Source: Streptomyces malaysiensis subsp. samsunensis (lineage in GTDB: Bacteria; Actinomycetota; Actinomycetes; Streptomycetales; Streptomycetaceae). Taken from it: a DNA stretch of 64,000 nucleotides. Positions 34,866 to 43,986 of this stretch are shown piece after piece. Both the position numbers and the translations under genes were made by a program. The notes under the pieces were generated by a model. The model did no database searches and was not told where the DNA came from. It saw only the letters and a program-made list of their open reading frames with translations. The stretch is from positions 20,984 through 84,983 of the forward strand of contig NZ_JANIIC010000054.1 in assembly GCF_024519315.1 (NCBI RefSeq). The letters are read 5' to 3'. Within the stretch, counting starts at the first letter, position 1. Every line of letters starts with the position of its first letter.

Positions 34866-36032
34866 ATGCAGCGACAACAGACCGGAGCCGCGGGTGGCGA
34901 GGAGCCCGTCGGCCCGCTCGCCGGATTCACCGTGGGGGTCACCGCGGCACGGCGCGCGGACGAGCTCGGCGCCCTGCTGCGGCGCCGCGGCGCGGAGGTG
35001 ATGCACGCGCCCGCGCTGCGGATCGTGCCGCTGGCCGACGACTCCGAACTCCTGGCCGCCACCAAGCAGTTGATCGACAACGCACCGGATGTCGTGGTCG
35101 CCACCACGGCCATCGGCTTCCGCGGCTGGGTCGAGGCCGCCGACGGCTGGGGCCTGGGCGACGCGCTGCTCGACCGGCTGCGCGAGGTGCGGCTGCTGGC
35201 CCGCGGGCCGAAGGTGCGCGGGGCGATCCGGGCCGCCGGGCTCACCGAGGAGTGGTTCCCCGCGTCCGAGTCGATGGCCGAGGTGCTCGACCGGCTGCTG
35301 GAGGAGGGCGTCGAGGGGCACCGCATCGCCGTCCAGCTGCACGGCGAGCCGCTGCCCGGCTTCGTCGAGTCGCTGCGCGCCGCGGGGGCTGAGGTGGTCG
35401 GGGTGCCGGTCTACCGCTGGATGCCGCCGGAGGACATCGGGCCCGTGGACCGGCTGCTGGACGCCACCGTCGCCCGCGCCCTGGACGCCGTCACCTTCAC
35501 CAGCGCGCCCGCCGCCGCGAGCCTGCTGGACCGGGCCGAACGGCGCGGGATGCGCGCGGAGCTGCTGGACGCGCTCCGCCATGATGTGCTGCCCGCGTGT
35601 GTCGGTCCCGTCACCGCGCTGCCGCTGGAGGCCCACGACGTGCCCACCTCCCAGCCGGAACGGTTCCGGCTCGGGCCGCTCGTCCAGTTGCTGACCGCCG
35701 AACTCCCGGGCCGGGTACGGCCGTTGCCCGTCGCCGGGCGGCGGCTGGAGATCCGCGGCCACGCCGTGGTCGTCGACGGCGAACTGCGCACCGTGCCGCC
35801 CGCCGGGATGGCGCTGCTGCGTGCCCTGGCCCGCCGCCCCGGCTGGGTCGTGGCCCGCTCGGAGTTGCTGCGGTCGTTGCCGGGGGCTGGGCGCGATGAG
35901 CATGCGGTGGAGACGGCGATGGCTCGGCTGCGGATGGCGCTTGGGGCGCCGAAGCTCATTCAGACTGTGGTCAAGCGGGGGTATCGGCTTGCGCTTGATC
36001 CTTCGGCCGATACGAAGTATGCGGGGGAGTAG
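34866..36032 (+). CDS. nnaR: NnaR, HemD-like nitrate regulator with winged helix
   Basis: This is a 388-residue two-domain protein. Residues about 20-270 resemble uroporphyrinogen-III synthase (GFTVGVTAARRADELGALLRRRGA, DAVTFTSAPAAASLL). Residues about 290-375 are an OmpR/PhoB-type winged helix (LEIRGHAVVVDGELRTVPPAGMALLRAL, then LIQTVVKRGYRLAL). The fusion matches Streptomyces NnaR, known to assist GlnR at nitrate genes including narK. The start ATG 34866 follows GGGACGAGA. The HemD part is probably a sensor rather than an active enzyme, which is inference. Confidence 0.88.
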   Translation: MQRQQTGAAGGEEPVGPLAGFTVGVTAARRADELGALLRRRGAEVMHAPALRIVPLADDSELLAATKQLIDNAPDVVVATTAIGFRGWVEAADGWGLGDALLDRLREVRLLARGPKVRGAIRAAGLTEEWFPASESMAEVLDRLLEEGVEGHRIAVQLHGEPLPGFVESLRAAGAEVVGVPVYRWMPPEDIGPVDRLLDATVARALDAVTFTSAPAAASLLDRAERRGMRAELLDALRHDVLPACVGPVTALPLEAHDVPTSQPERFRLGPLVQLLTAELPGRVRPLPVAGRRLEIRGHAVVVDGELRTVPPAGMALLRALARRPGWVVARSELLRSLPGAGRDEHAVETAMARLRMALGAPKLIQTVVKRGYRLALDPSADTKYAGE

Positions 36033-36552
36033 GGGCTTTGGGTGCGGGGGTGTGTGGGTGTGTGGGTGCGGGGGTGTGTGGGTGCGGGGTGCCTCCGGCG
36101 GTAGCCCCCACCCCGCCCCTTCCCGAAAGACGGGGCTCCGCCCCGCCGCCCCGGCTGGGGCTCCGCCCCCGGCCCCGCTCCTCAATCGCCGGAGGGGCTG
36201 GATCATGGGGGTGCGCCCCGGACCCCGTTGCTCAGGCGCTGGAGGGGCTGGATCATGGGGCTCCGCCCCGGACCCCGCTCCTCAAACGCCGGAGGGGCTG
36301 GAAAGCGCTGGAGGGGCTCGGGTGCGGGGCTCCCCTGGACGCCGTTGCTCAAGCGCCGGAGGGGTGGAGTCGACGCCGGAGGGGCTGGAGTTGCCCCTCA
36401 AACGCTGGAGGGGCTTCGTTCCGGCACTCGGCTGTGTGAAGGGTTCGCCGGGCGTTTGCCCGGGCTCGGTTCCGGAGGGGTTCCGGGGGACAGGCGGGGC
36501 GGGCACTCTGAAAGGTGACCGGATCGGGCCTTCCCCAAGGGGTGACAGGAAC
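36033..36552. other. 520-bp repeat-only intergenic region
   Basis: No gene is supported between nnaR and the CGNR gene. 36040-36090 is a G/T-rich run of GTGCGGGGGTGTGTGG-like copies with quadruplex potential. 36181-36417 is a dense array of GCCGGAGGGGCTGGA elements, listed separately. The CGNR gene start follows AAGGGGTGACAGGA. Confidence 0.7.
36181..36417 (+). repeat. Array of seven GCCGGAGGGGCTGGA elements
   Basis: Copies of CTCAANCGCYGGAGGGGCTGG or its core occur at 36181-36202, 36231-36252, 36281-36302, 36303-36318, 36348-36368, 36371-36390 and 36397-36417. The first three sit on a 50-bp period together with CGCCCCGGACCCCG. Single copies are common between Streptomyces genes, but seven in a row is unusual. 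Confidence 0.9.
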
Positions 36553-37149
36553 ATGGCGTCGGCGTCGGCCTACGACCTGCGGTTCGACTCGGGGCGGATC
36601 TGCCTGGACCTGGTGGCCACGGTCGGTGGCCGGCTCAGCGAGGCGCCCGTCGAGCGGCTCGGCGGGGTGGAGCCCCTCAGGGCCTGGCTGCTGGGCGCCG
36701 GACTCGTACCCGGCGGTACCCCTCTCGACGTCGTGGACCACCGCTGGCTCGTCCGCTTCCGGGCGGCCCGGGATCTGCTGCACCGGATCGTCCACACCGA
36801 GGTGGAGGGCCGTGCCGCGGGCGCCGATCTGGAGCGGATGAACGCGCTGGCCGCCACCGCCCCGCCCGCCCTGCGCGCCGTACGGACGCCCGACGGCGCC
36901 CTGGTACGCGCCCTCGTCGGGAAGCCCGACTGCGGAGCGCTGCTGGCCCAGATCGCCCGGGACGCGGTGCAGTTGCTCACCGACCCGGTGGCGCGCGGGC
37001 AGTTGCGGCGCTGCGAGGGGGAGACCTGCTCGCTGGTCTACCTCGACACCTCGCGCGGCCGCCGGCGGCGCTGGTGCTCCAGCGAAGTCTGCGGAAACCG
37101 CGAGCGCGTCGCCCGCCACCGGCGCCGCGTGAACGCCGCCGTGGAGTGA
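36553..37149 (+). CDS. CGNR zinc-finger (ABATE) protein
   Basis: This is a 198-residue protein from ATG 36553. It has an N-terminal ABATE domain (FDSGRICLDLVATVGGR, residues about 9-140) and a C-terminal CGNR zinc finger (RRCEGETCSLVYLDTSRGRRRRWCSSEVCGNRERVARHR). The family is thought to be stress-related DNA-binding regulators. Its 3' end abuts a 45-bp repeat array. It is monocistronic and a hairpin lies at 37416-37446. Confidence 0.88.
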   Translation: MASASAYDLRFDSGRICLDLVATVGGRLSEAPVERLGGVEPLRAWLLGAGLVPGGTPLDVVDHRWLVRFRAARDLLHRIVHTEVEGRAAGADLERMNALAATAPPALRAVRTPDGALVRALVGKPDCGALLAQIARDAVQLLTDPVARGQLRRCEGETCSLVYLDTSRGRRRRWCSSEVCGNRERVARHRRRVNAAVE

Positions 37150-37151
37150 GC

Positions 37152-37376
37152 CCGCGGCCGGGTACGCCGCCGGGTGAGCGCTGCTGTCGGGTGGAATCCG
37201 CGGCCGGGTACGTCGCCAGGTGAGCGCCGCCGTTGAGTGAGCCCGCGGCTGGGTTTGTTGCCGGTGAGCGCTGCTGTCGGGTGGGACCCGCGGCTGGGCA
37301 CGTCGCCCGGTAACGCCGGCGCCCCGTAAACCCGCGGCCGGGTACGCCGCCGATAAACGCCCTCGCCGCGTTAAAC
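37152..37376 (+). repeat. Five degenerate 45-bp tandem repeats
   Basis: CCGCGGCYGGGTACG-type units start at 37152, 37198, 37243, 37288 and 37332, a period of 44-46 bp. Each continues with a GCCGGTGAGCGCTGCTGTCGG-like part that decays toward the end. The array begins at the stop codon of the CGNR gene. Confidence 0.85.
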
Positions 37377-37415
37377 CCAAGCATCGGCAAAACATGAATC
37401 GGATTCAGACATGAC

Positions 37416-37446
37416 ACAGGCCCCGGATGGGGGGACCGGGGCCTGT
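37416..37446 (+). terminator. Terminator-like hairpin
   Basis: A perfect 11-bp stem (37416-37426 with 37436-37446) with a 9-base loop lies between the repeat array and sigU. Confidence 0.65.
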
Positions 37447-37624
37447 GGGGCGGATTTGGGGAGGGAGCCCTTCCTGACGGCCGGCGCCCGCCCGGCGTCG
37501 GCCTACTCGGACTCAAGTACGCGTCGCGCGGCGGTAGATGTTCAGTCCGGAAATGGGATGTACATCACACGAGGGCCGATGAACGCCGAGCGTTTCCAGC
37601 CCGTACCCCCCTCGACCCGACGGC

Positions 37625-37636
37625 TTGCGTACGCAA
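37625..37636. promoter_or_regulatory. Palindrome directly upstream of sigU
   Basis: TTGCGTACGCAA is a perfect 12-bp palindrome ending 10 bases before the GTG start. It takes the place of a ribosome site, which is absent. Its CTTGCG-NN-CGCAA core resembles the rifamycin-associated element. Confidence 0.5.
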
Positions 37637-37646
37637 AGATGCCCTC

Positions 37647-38168
37647 GTGACCGAGAGGACGACACCGGACGACGCGCTCATGCGCGCGCTCTACGCGGAG
37701 CACGCAGGCCCGCTTCTCGCCTTCGTCCTGCGCCTGGTCGCGGGCGACCGGCACCGAGCCGAGGACGTGGTCCAGGAGACCCTCCTGCGGGCCTGGCGCA
37801 ACGCCGACCAACTGCGGCGCTCCGGAGGCTCGGTGCGGCCCTGGCTGGTGACCGTGGCCCGCCGCATCGTCATCGACGGCCACCGCCAGCGTCGCGCACG
37901 CCCCCACGAAGTGGACGCGTCACCGCTCCACGCGATGCCCGCCGCGGACGACATCGACCGCGCGTTGCGCCAGATGACCATTTCCGACGCGTTGAATGAC
38001 CTCACCGACGCACATAGAGCGGCGCTCGTCGAGACATACTTCAGGGGACGGACGGTGAGTGAGGCGGCCGAAGTGCTGGGCGTTCCCGCCGGGACGGTAC
38101 GGTCCCGGGTCTTCTACGCGCTGCGCTCCCTGAAGCTCTCGCTCGAGGAACGGGGGGTCACGGCATGA
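37647..38168 (+). CDS. sigU: ECF sigma factor, SigU-like
   Basis: This is a 173-residue sigma-70 family ECF factor. Region 2 (about 10-80) reads LYAEHAGPLLAFVLRLVAGDRHRAEDVVQETLLRAWR. Region 4 (about 110-165) reads LNDLTDAHRAALVETYFRGRTVSEAAEVLGVPAGTVRSRVFYALRSL. The GTG start has no ribosome site. Its stop overlaps the anti-sigma start (ATGA), so the two are coupled. The name follows S. coelicolor sigU-rsuA at the same chromosomal position, from memory. Confidence 0.85.
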   Translation: MTERTTPDDALMRALYAEHAGPLLAFVLRLVAGDRHRAEDVVQETLLRAWRNADQLRRSGGSVRPWLVTVARRIVIDGHRQRRARPHEVDASPLHAMPAADDIDRALRQMTISDALNDLTDAHRAALVETYFRGRTVSEAAEVLGVPAGTVRSRVFYALRSLKLSLEERGVTA

Positions 38169-38929
38169 TGCCGGCAGCGGACGACCAGCAGCACACCGCG
38201 GTCGGCGCCTATGCGCTCGGGGTGCTCGACCCCGCCGACGCGGCGCGCTTCGAGGATCACCTCATCGGGTGCGAGCGGTGCGCCGCCGAGCTCGACGAGC
38301 TGATGGGCCTCCCGCCGCTGCTGGCCGAGTACGCCACCGCCGCCGACGGCACCGCGCTCCCGGATCCGGCGGTGGTCACCGCCCGCCCAGGGCCGGAGCT
38401 GCTCGACCGGCTCCTGGACGATGTCTCGTCGAGCCGTAAAGCCTCCGGCAGACGGCGGCTCTTCCTCGTCGCCGCGGCCGCCGTCCTCATCGTCGGCGGC
38501 CCGCTCGCTGGTGCGGCGATCACCAAGGGCTCCGACGACGGCGGCGGCAAGACCCAGGTGGTGGCGTCCACCTCCAAGCAGGTGTTCGACCAGGGACGGA
38601 AGTTCAGCGCGGTGGACCCCGTCACCAAGGTGGACGCGTCCGTCTCGCTTCAGCAGAAGGGCTGGGGCACCTCCGTCGCCCTCAAGCTGGGCAACCTCAA
38701 GGGGCCGCGCAGCTGCGACCTGGTTGCCATCGGCAAGGACGGCCATGAGGAGACCATCACCACCTGGGCCGTGCCCACCTCGGGCTACGGCGTCAAGGAC
38801 GGGGACGGCTCCCGCTGGAGCAAGGAGCCGCTCTACGCCCAGGGCGGCGCCGCCATGAACACCGACGAGATCGAGCGTTTCGAGGTCCGCACCCTGGACG
38901 GCCAGCGGCTGGCCGAGGTCAGGCTCTGA
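38165..38929 (+). CDS. rsuA: Membrane zinc anti-sigma factor, RsuA-like
   Basis: This is a 254-residue anti-sigma factor. The N-terminal ZAS zinc domain has the motif Hx3Cx2C in FEDHLIGCERCAAELDEL (residues about 30-47), which binds and inhibits the sigma factor. A single membrane helix (about 97-117, LFLVAAAAVLIVGGPLAGAAI) anchors it. The C-terminal 135 residues are extracytoplasmic and probably sense a signal. It is translationally coupled to sigU. Confidence 0.88.
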   Translation: MMPAADDQQHTAVGAYALGVLDPADAARFEDHLIGCERCAAELDELMGLPPLLAEYATAADGTALPDPAVVTARPGPELLDRLLDDVSSSRKASGRRRLFLVAAAAVLIVGGPLAGAAITKGSDDGGGKTQVVASTSKQVFDQGRKFSAVDPVTKVDASVSLQQKGWGTSVALKLGNLKGPRSCDLVAIGKDGHEETITTWAVPTSGYGVKDGDGSRWSKEPLYAQGGAAMNTDEIERFEVRTLDGQRLAEVRL

Positions 38930-38992
38930 GAAACCCCCTCCCCGGAGGTGTACGGTTGACGGCTGCCCTTAAGAACACAGAAGGGGGCCTGG

Positions 38993-41539
38993 GTGGCCGC
39001 GCAGAACGCCACGCATGACGGCCGGACCGCACCGCGGCGGGACCGCGGGGACGGGATCCGGGACAGCGAGATCCGGATCGAACAGGCGCATCTGGACCGG
39101 GTGTACCACCGCCTCGAGGAGAAGATCCACGAGGCGGAGTTCCTCATGGACGACGCCGCCAAGCGCGGTCAGGTCGGTACGCCCGGCGCGCTCGCCGAAC
39201 GGGACGCCCAGGTCTTCCGGGCCGGGGTCCATCTCAACCGGCTCAACAGCGAGTTCGAGGACTTCCTCTTCGGCCGCATCGATCTGCTGCCGGGCAAGGA
39301 CGGTGAGCGAGGCCCCGACGGCGCCTACACCTCCATCGAGCCCGCCGACGACGCCATCCGCACCGGTCCGGACGGCGACCGCGCGGAGATCGCCGAAACG
39401 TTGCACATCGGCCGCATCGGCGTCCTCGACGCCGACTACGCCCCGCTGGTGATCGACTGGCGGGCGCCCGCCGCCGCCCCCTTCTACCGCTCCACCCCGG
39501 TCGCCCCCGGCCGCGTCGTCCGCCGCCGGGTGATCCGCAGCAAGGGCCGCCGGGTGCTCGGCGTCGAGGACGACCTGCTGCGCCCCGAACTCAGCGCGAC
39601 CCTGGACGGCGGCGCGCTGCCGGTGGTCGGCGACGGTGCGCTGATGGCCGCGCTCGGCCAGGCCCGCGGCCACACCATGCGCGACATCGTCGCCTCCATC
39701 CAGGCCGAACAGGACCAGGTGATCCGCGCCCCCGCCGCCTCCATCACCGAGGTCGAGGGCGGCCCCGGCACCGGCAAGACGGCGGTCGCGCTGCACCGCG
39801 CGGCGTATCTGCTCTACCAGGACCGGCGGCGCTACGCGGGCGGCATCCTCGTGGTCAGCCCCACCCCGCTGCTGGTCGCCTACACCGAGGGCGTGCTGCC
39901 CTCGCTCGGCGAGGAGGGCCAGGTGGCCATCCGCGCGGTGGGCTCGCTGGTGGAGGGTTCCGAGGCCACCACGTACGACACCCCGGCGGTGGCCCGCGTC
40001 AAGGGCTCCTCCCGGATGGTGCGGGTGCTCCGCAAGGCCGCCCGTGGCGCGCTGGAGCTGCCCCGGGGAGCCACCGCCGTATCGGCCTCGTCATCGACCC
40101 CGGCCCCCTCGTCGGCCCCGGCCTCGTCGTCGGAGTCCCCGGCCTCGTCGTCGGACCATGGCCAGCTGACCCTCGATATGGCGCTCGGCGCCCCCGCCGC
40201 GACCCCGTCGGGCGACGGCGCCAGACCCGGCGCGGGCCCCGGATCGAGACCCGGCGGCCCACCCGAGCGTTTGCGCGTGGTCGCCTTCGGCGCCCGGATC
40301 GAGCTGGGCGCCGATGAGCTGCGCACCATCCGCCAGAACGTGCTGGGCGGCACCGCGCCCGTCAATCTGCTGCGCCCGCGTGCCCGCCGGCTGCTGCTGG
40401 ACGCGCTGTGGACCCGTTCCGGCGCGCCCAGGCGTTACACCGACCCCGAGCTGGCCGCCGAGGCGCGGGAGGGCTTCGACGAGGACATCTCCACCGAGGA
40501 TTCCTTCCAGGACTTCCTCGACGCCTGGTGGCCCGAGCTCACCCCCCGCTCCGTCCTCGCCGCCATGGCCGATGAGAAGCGGCTGAGCCGCTGGTCACGA
40601 AGGGTGCTCAACCCCCGCGAGGTCCGTCAGGTGGCCCGGTCGCTCGGCCGGCTCGGCCCGGACGGGCAGGGCCCGCTGTCGGTCCACGACGTGGCGCTGC
40701 TGGACGAGCTCAACACCCTCCTGGGCACCCCCGCCCGCCCCGCGGCCCCCCGTGAGACGGATCCGCTGGACCAGCTGACCGGCCTGGATGAGCTGACCAC
40801 CTACGCCGACCGGGTCGCCCCCCGCCGCACCCGCGCCGAGCGGGCCGAGCGGGAGCGCACCGACTACGCCCATGTCATCGTCGACGAGGCGCAGGACCTC
40901 ACCCCCATGCAGTGGCGGATGGTCGGACGGCGCGGCCGCCACGCCACCTGGACGGTCGTCGGCGACCCCGCCCAGAGTTCCTGGTCCGACCCGGACGAGG
41001 CGGGGCAGGCCCGGGACGAGGCGCTCGGCAGCCGCCCGCGCCGCCGCTTCACCCTCACCGTCAACTACCGCAACCCGGCGGAGATCGCCGAACTCGCCAC
41101 CAAGGTCCTCACGCTCGCGATGCCCGGCACCCCGGCCCCCGAGGCGGTCCGCTCCACGGGTGTGGCGCCGCGCTTCGCCCCGGGCGCCGACGGCGACCTC
41201 GGCGCGGCCGCGCGCCGGGAGGCGCTCCGGCTGCTGGACGAGGTGGACGGCACCGTCGGCGTCGTCGTGGCGATGAACCGGCGCGAACAGGCCCGTCAGT
41301 GGCTGACGGGCCTGGGCCACCGGGTGGTGGCGCTGGGCAGCCTGGAGGCGAAGGGGCTGGAGTACGACGCCACGGTCGTGGTCTCGCCCGCCGAGATCGC
41401 CGACGAGTCCCCGGCCGGGCTCCGGGTGCTGTACGTGGCGCTCACCCGCGCGACCCAGCGGCTGACGGTGGTGTCGGGCAACCGCGATGAACCGGACGGC
41501 GAGGGCGTCCCGGACCTGCTGCGGGACTCCCCCTTCTGA
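38993..41539 (+). CDS. HelD/HelR-type RNA polymerase-associated helicase
   Basis: This is an 848-residue UvrD-like superfamily 1 ATPase. The N-terminal coiled coil (about 20-85) reads IRIEQAHLDRVYHRLEEKIHEAEF and would enter RNA polymerase. Walker A is EGGPGTGKT (K262), Walker B VIVDEAQD (near 631), then GDPAQSS. Residues about 360-425 are a Ser/Ala/Pro insertion inside the 1A domain. HelD proteins free stalled RNA polymerase. HelR members also release rifamycin. The class cannot be settled by eye. A hairpin terminator follows at 41648-41684. Confidence 0.88.
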   Translation: MAAQNATHDGRTAPRRDRGDGIRDSEIRIEQAHLDRVYHRLEEKIHEAEFLMDDAAKRGQVGTPGALAERDAQVFRAGVHLNRLNSEFEDFLFGRIDLLPGKDGERGPDGAYTSIEPADDAIRTGPDGDRAEIAETLHIGRIGVLDADYAPLVIDWRAPAAAPFYRSTPVAPGRVVRRRVIRSKGRRVLGVEDDLLRPELSATLDGGALPVVGDGALMAALGQARGHTMRDIVASIQAEQDQVIRAPAASITEVEGGPGTGKTAVALHRAAYLLYQDRRRYAGGILVVSPTPLLVAYTEGVLPSLGEEGQVAIRAVGSLVEGSEATTYDTPAVARVKGSSRMVRVLRKAARGALELPRGATAVSASSSTPAPSSAPASSSESPASSSDHGQLTLDMALGAPAATPSGDGARPGAGPGSRPGGPPERLRVVAFGARIELGADELRTIRQNVLGGTAPVNLLRPRARRLLLDALWTRSGAPRRYTDPELAAEAREGFDEDISTEDSFQDFLDAWWPELTPRSVLAAMADEKRLSRWSRRVLNPREVRQVARSLGRLGPDGQGPLSVHDVALLDELNTLLGTPARPAAPRETDPLDQLTGLDELTTYADRVAPRRTRAERAERERTDYAHVIVDEAQDLTPMQWRMVGRRGRHATWTVVGDPAQSSWSDPDEAGQARDEALGSRPRRRFTLTVNYRNPAEIAELATKVLTLAMPGTPAPEAVRSTGVAPRFAPGADGDLGAAARREALRLLDEVDGTVGVVVAMNRREQARQWLTGLGHRVVALGSLEAKGLEYDATVVVSPAEIADESPAGLRVLYVALTRATQRLTVVSGNRDEPDGEGVPDLLRDSPF

Positions 41540-41647
41540 GGCGCGGTTCTCCCCCCGGCCACCGCTGGGAGGTGCCCCCGGCCGGAAGGCCACGGAGGCC
41601 GGAAGACCCCGGCGGCCGGGGGACCGGAGGGGGCTTCGAAATCCACC

Positions 41648-41684
41648 CCCGGGAGGGGAATCCCTTCCCGGGCCTGTTTGTTAG
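41648..41684 (+). terminator. Terminator after helicase gene
   Basis: CCCGGGAGGG pairs with CCCTTCCCGGG (one bulge) and is followed by CCTGTTTGTT. A second inverted repeat, CCCCCGGCCG / CGGCCGGGGG, lies just before (41575-41622). Confidence 0.5.
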
Positions 41685-41820
41685 CCTTGATGTGGCACCG
41701 GCTCGATCCAAGCCCCCGGGCCCAACCTTCGTCGCTTCGAGCGACCACTTGCCGCGAGGCGAGCATGGCGGGTCGGTGCCACCTTTCATCTCTTCCGTAA
41801 GAGGTCCGCGCCGGGCGGTG

Positions 41821-42030
41821 TCAGCCGCCGAGGACGCGGACCTCTTCCGCTTGCGGGCCCTTGCGGCCCTGCACGATCTGGAATTCGACCCGCTGCTCAT
41901 CGACCAGGCTGCGGTAGCCGCTGCCGTCGATCGAGCTGTAGTGGACGAAGACGTCCGGTCCGCCGTCCTCCTGGGCGATGAAGCCGTAGCCCTTCTCGGC
42001 GTTGAACCATTTCACGGTGCCCTGAGCCAT
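41821..42030 (-). CDS. csp: Cold-shock domain protein
   Basis: This is a 69-residue CspA-type RNA chaperone from ATG 42030 behind GAGGAG. RNP1 is KGYGFIA and RNP2 is VFVHYSSI. It starts MAQGTVKWFNAEKGYGF as usual. It has a long possible leader (42031-42200). It is convergent with the helicase gene. Confidence 0.95.
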   Translation of the reverse strand: MAQGTVKWFNAEKGYGFIAQEDGGPDVFVHYSSIDGSGYRSLVDEQRVEFQIVQGRKGPQAEEVRVLGG

Positions 42031-42310
42031 GCCCGCGCTCCTCGTTGTCTCTTCCTCTGACGTCTTCTGACGCTGTAGCGCGCCAGAGCCTAGGCCGGAG
42101 GATGCGGCGCACGGCCCGCCTCGCCAGGCGTTCCCGCGAAGGAGTGGGGCTTTCCACTCGGCTGACCCCACTCTGCTATGTCAGAACAATATGTCCGAAA
42201 GTCGGGCCGGGTTACCCCATACCCAGAGGTAGGTGTAACCATCTGAGGACGTGGCCCGGCAATCCCGCGGCCCGGACAGCATGAACAAGGGAAAGCAGAG
42301 GAAGCAGGCC

Positions 42311-43732
42311 ATGGCAACGGCGCCCAGCGTCTCGTACTCGATGACGGTCCGGCTGGAGGTGCCCGCGAGCGGTACCGCGGTCAGCCAGCTGACCACGGCC
42401 GTGGAGTCCTCCGGTGGCTCGGTAACGGGCCTTGACGTAACCGCTTCCGGCCACGAGAAGCTCCGTATCGACGTCACCATCGCCGCGACCTCGACCGCGC
42501 ACGCCCAGGAGATCGTGGAGAAGCTGCGGGGCATCGAGGGTGTCTCGCTCGGCAAGGTCTCCGACCGTACGTTCCTGATGCACCTCGGTGGCAAGATCGA
42601 GATGTCGTCGAAACACCCCATCCGCAACCGTGACGACCTCTCCATGGTCTACACGCCCGGTGTGGCCCGGGTCTGCCAGGCCATCGCGGAAAACCCCGAG
42701 GACGCCCGCCGTCTCACCATCAAGCGCAACAGTGTGGCGGTCGTCACGGACGGCTCCGCGGTCCTCGGCCTCGGCAACATCGGCCCCAAGGCCGCCCTGC
42801 CGGTGATGGAGGGCAAGGCGGCCCTCTTCAAGCGGTTCGCGGGCATCGACGCCTGGCCGATCTGCCTGGACACCCAGGACTCGGACGAGATCGTCGCGAT
42901 CGTCAAGGCGATCGCCCCCGGCTTCGCGGGGATCAACCTGGAGGACATCTCCGCCCCCCGCTGCTTCGAGATCGAGGCGCGGCTGCGCGAGGCCGTGGAC
43001 ATCCCGGTCTTCCACGACGACCAGCACGGCACCGCCATCGTGGTGCTCGCAGCCCTCACCAACGCGCTGCGGGTGGTCGACAAGAAGGTCGAGGATGTGA
43101 GGGTCGTCATGTCCGGCGCGGGTGCCGCCGGTACGGCCATCCTGCGGCTGCTGACCGCCGCGGGCGTGCGGCACGCGGTCGTCGCCGACATCCACGGCGT
43201 GGTGCACGCCGGGCGCCAGGACCTGGTCTCCGCCGACCCGGAGTCCCCGCTGCGCTGGATCGCCGACAACACCAACCCGGAGGGCGTCACGGGCACCCTG
43301 CGCGAGGCCGTGCGGGGCGCGGACGTGTTCATCGGCGTCTCGGCCCCGAACGTGCTCTCCGGCGACGATGTGGCCGCCATGGCGGACGGTGCGATCGTCT
43401 TCGCGCTGGCCAACCCCGACCCCGAGGTGGACCCGGCGATCGCCCGCCAGACCGCCGCGGTGGTCGCCACCGGGCGCTCTGACTTCCCGAACCAGATCAA
43501 CAACGTCCTGGTGTTCCCGGGCGTTTTCCGTGGTTTGCTGGACGCGCAGTCGCGTACGGTGAACACCGAGATGATGCTGGCGGCTGCCGGTGCGCTCGCG
43601 GACGTCGTCCACGACGACGAGCTCAATGCCAACTACATCATTCCGAGCGTCTTCAACGACAAGGTCGCGGGGGCGGTCGCCGGGGCCGTGCGGGACGCGG
43701 CCCGCGCTGTGACCAGTACCACTGCGGTCTGA
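42311..43732 (+). CDS. NAD-dependent malic enzyme with ACT domain
   Basis: This is a 473-residue malate oxidoreductase that converts malate to pyruvate and CO2. The N-terminal ACT domain (about 1-82) is an amino-acid-binding regulatory fold. The catalytic part has SMVYTPGVARVCQAI, VVTDGSAVLGLGNIG, VFHDDQHGTAIVVLAAL and the NAD motif VVMSGAGAAGTAILRLL. ATG 42311 follows GAGGAAG. An earlier in-frame ATG (42281) is possible. It links the TCA cycle to pyruvate. Confidence 0.93.
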   Translation: MATAPSVSYSMTVRLEVPASGTAVSQLTTAVESSGGSVTGLDVTASGHEKLRIDVTIAATSTAHAQEIVEKLRGIEGVSLGKVSDRTFLMHLGGKIEMSSKHPIRNRDDLSMVYTPGVARVCQAIAENPEDARRLTIKRNSVAVVTDGSAVLGLGNIGPKAALPVMEGKAALFKRFAGIDAWPICLDTQDSDEIVAIVKAIAPGFAGINLEDISAPRCFEIEARLREAVDIPVFHDDQHGTAIVVLAALTNALRVVDKKVEDVRVVMSGAGAAGTAILRLLTAAGVRHAVVADIHGVVHAGRQDLVSADPESPLRWIADNTNPEGVTGTLREAVRGADVFIGVSAPNVLSGDDVAAMADGAIVFALANPDPEVDPAIARQTAAVVATGRSDFPNQINNVLVFPGVFRGLLDAQSRTVNTEMMLAAAGALADVVHDDELNANYIIPSVFNDKVAGAVAGAVRDAARAVTSTTAV

Positions 43733-43986
43733 GCCGGGCACGGCGCGTCGCGCGCTGTGGGGTCCCGAAGGCGGCCATAGGGTGGCGGGCAGGAAAACGA
43801 CCGCCACGGCGCTTTTCGTGTGACTCTCCAGGGCTCCGGATTGGCTTTCCCGCCACAGGTGCGGGCAGGATGCGTTCCGGGCGCGAGGGTCTGAACAGCA
43901 GACCCGGGTCCGGGGACTGTCCGAGGGCCCTGGCAGCATCGGCTTCGATCTCACGCCTATTGGCAAGATGAACACGGGAGTACAAC

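Larger units (their letters stand above)
37150..37646. other. Gap with 45-bp repeats before sigU
   Basis: No gene is supported. The first half is a five-copy degenerate 45-bp repeat, then come a terminator hairpin (37416-37446) and about 200 bp that should hold the sigU promoter. A TTGCGTACGCAA palindrome sits at 37625-37636, 10 bases before the sigU start. Confidence 0.65.

Noticed and set aside
34528..37376. CRISPR array
   Set aside because: The repeats are tandem or irregular, with no unique spacers of even length and no cas genes.
38930..38992. Rifamycin-associated element directly before the helicase
   Set aside because: No CTTGCG/CGCAAG palindrome lies in the 63-bp gap. The only similar site is upstream of sigU.
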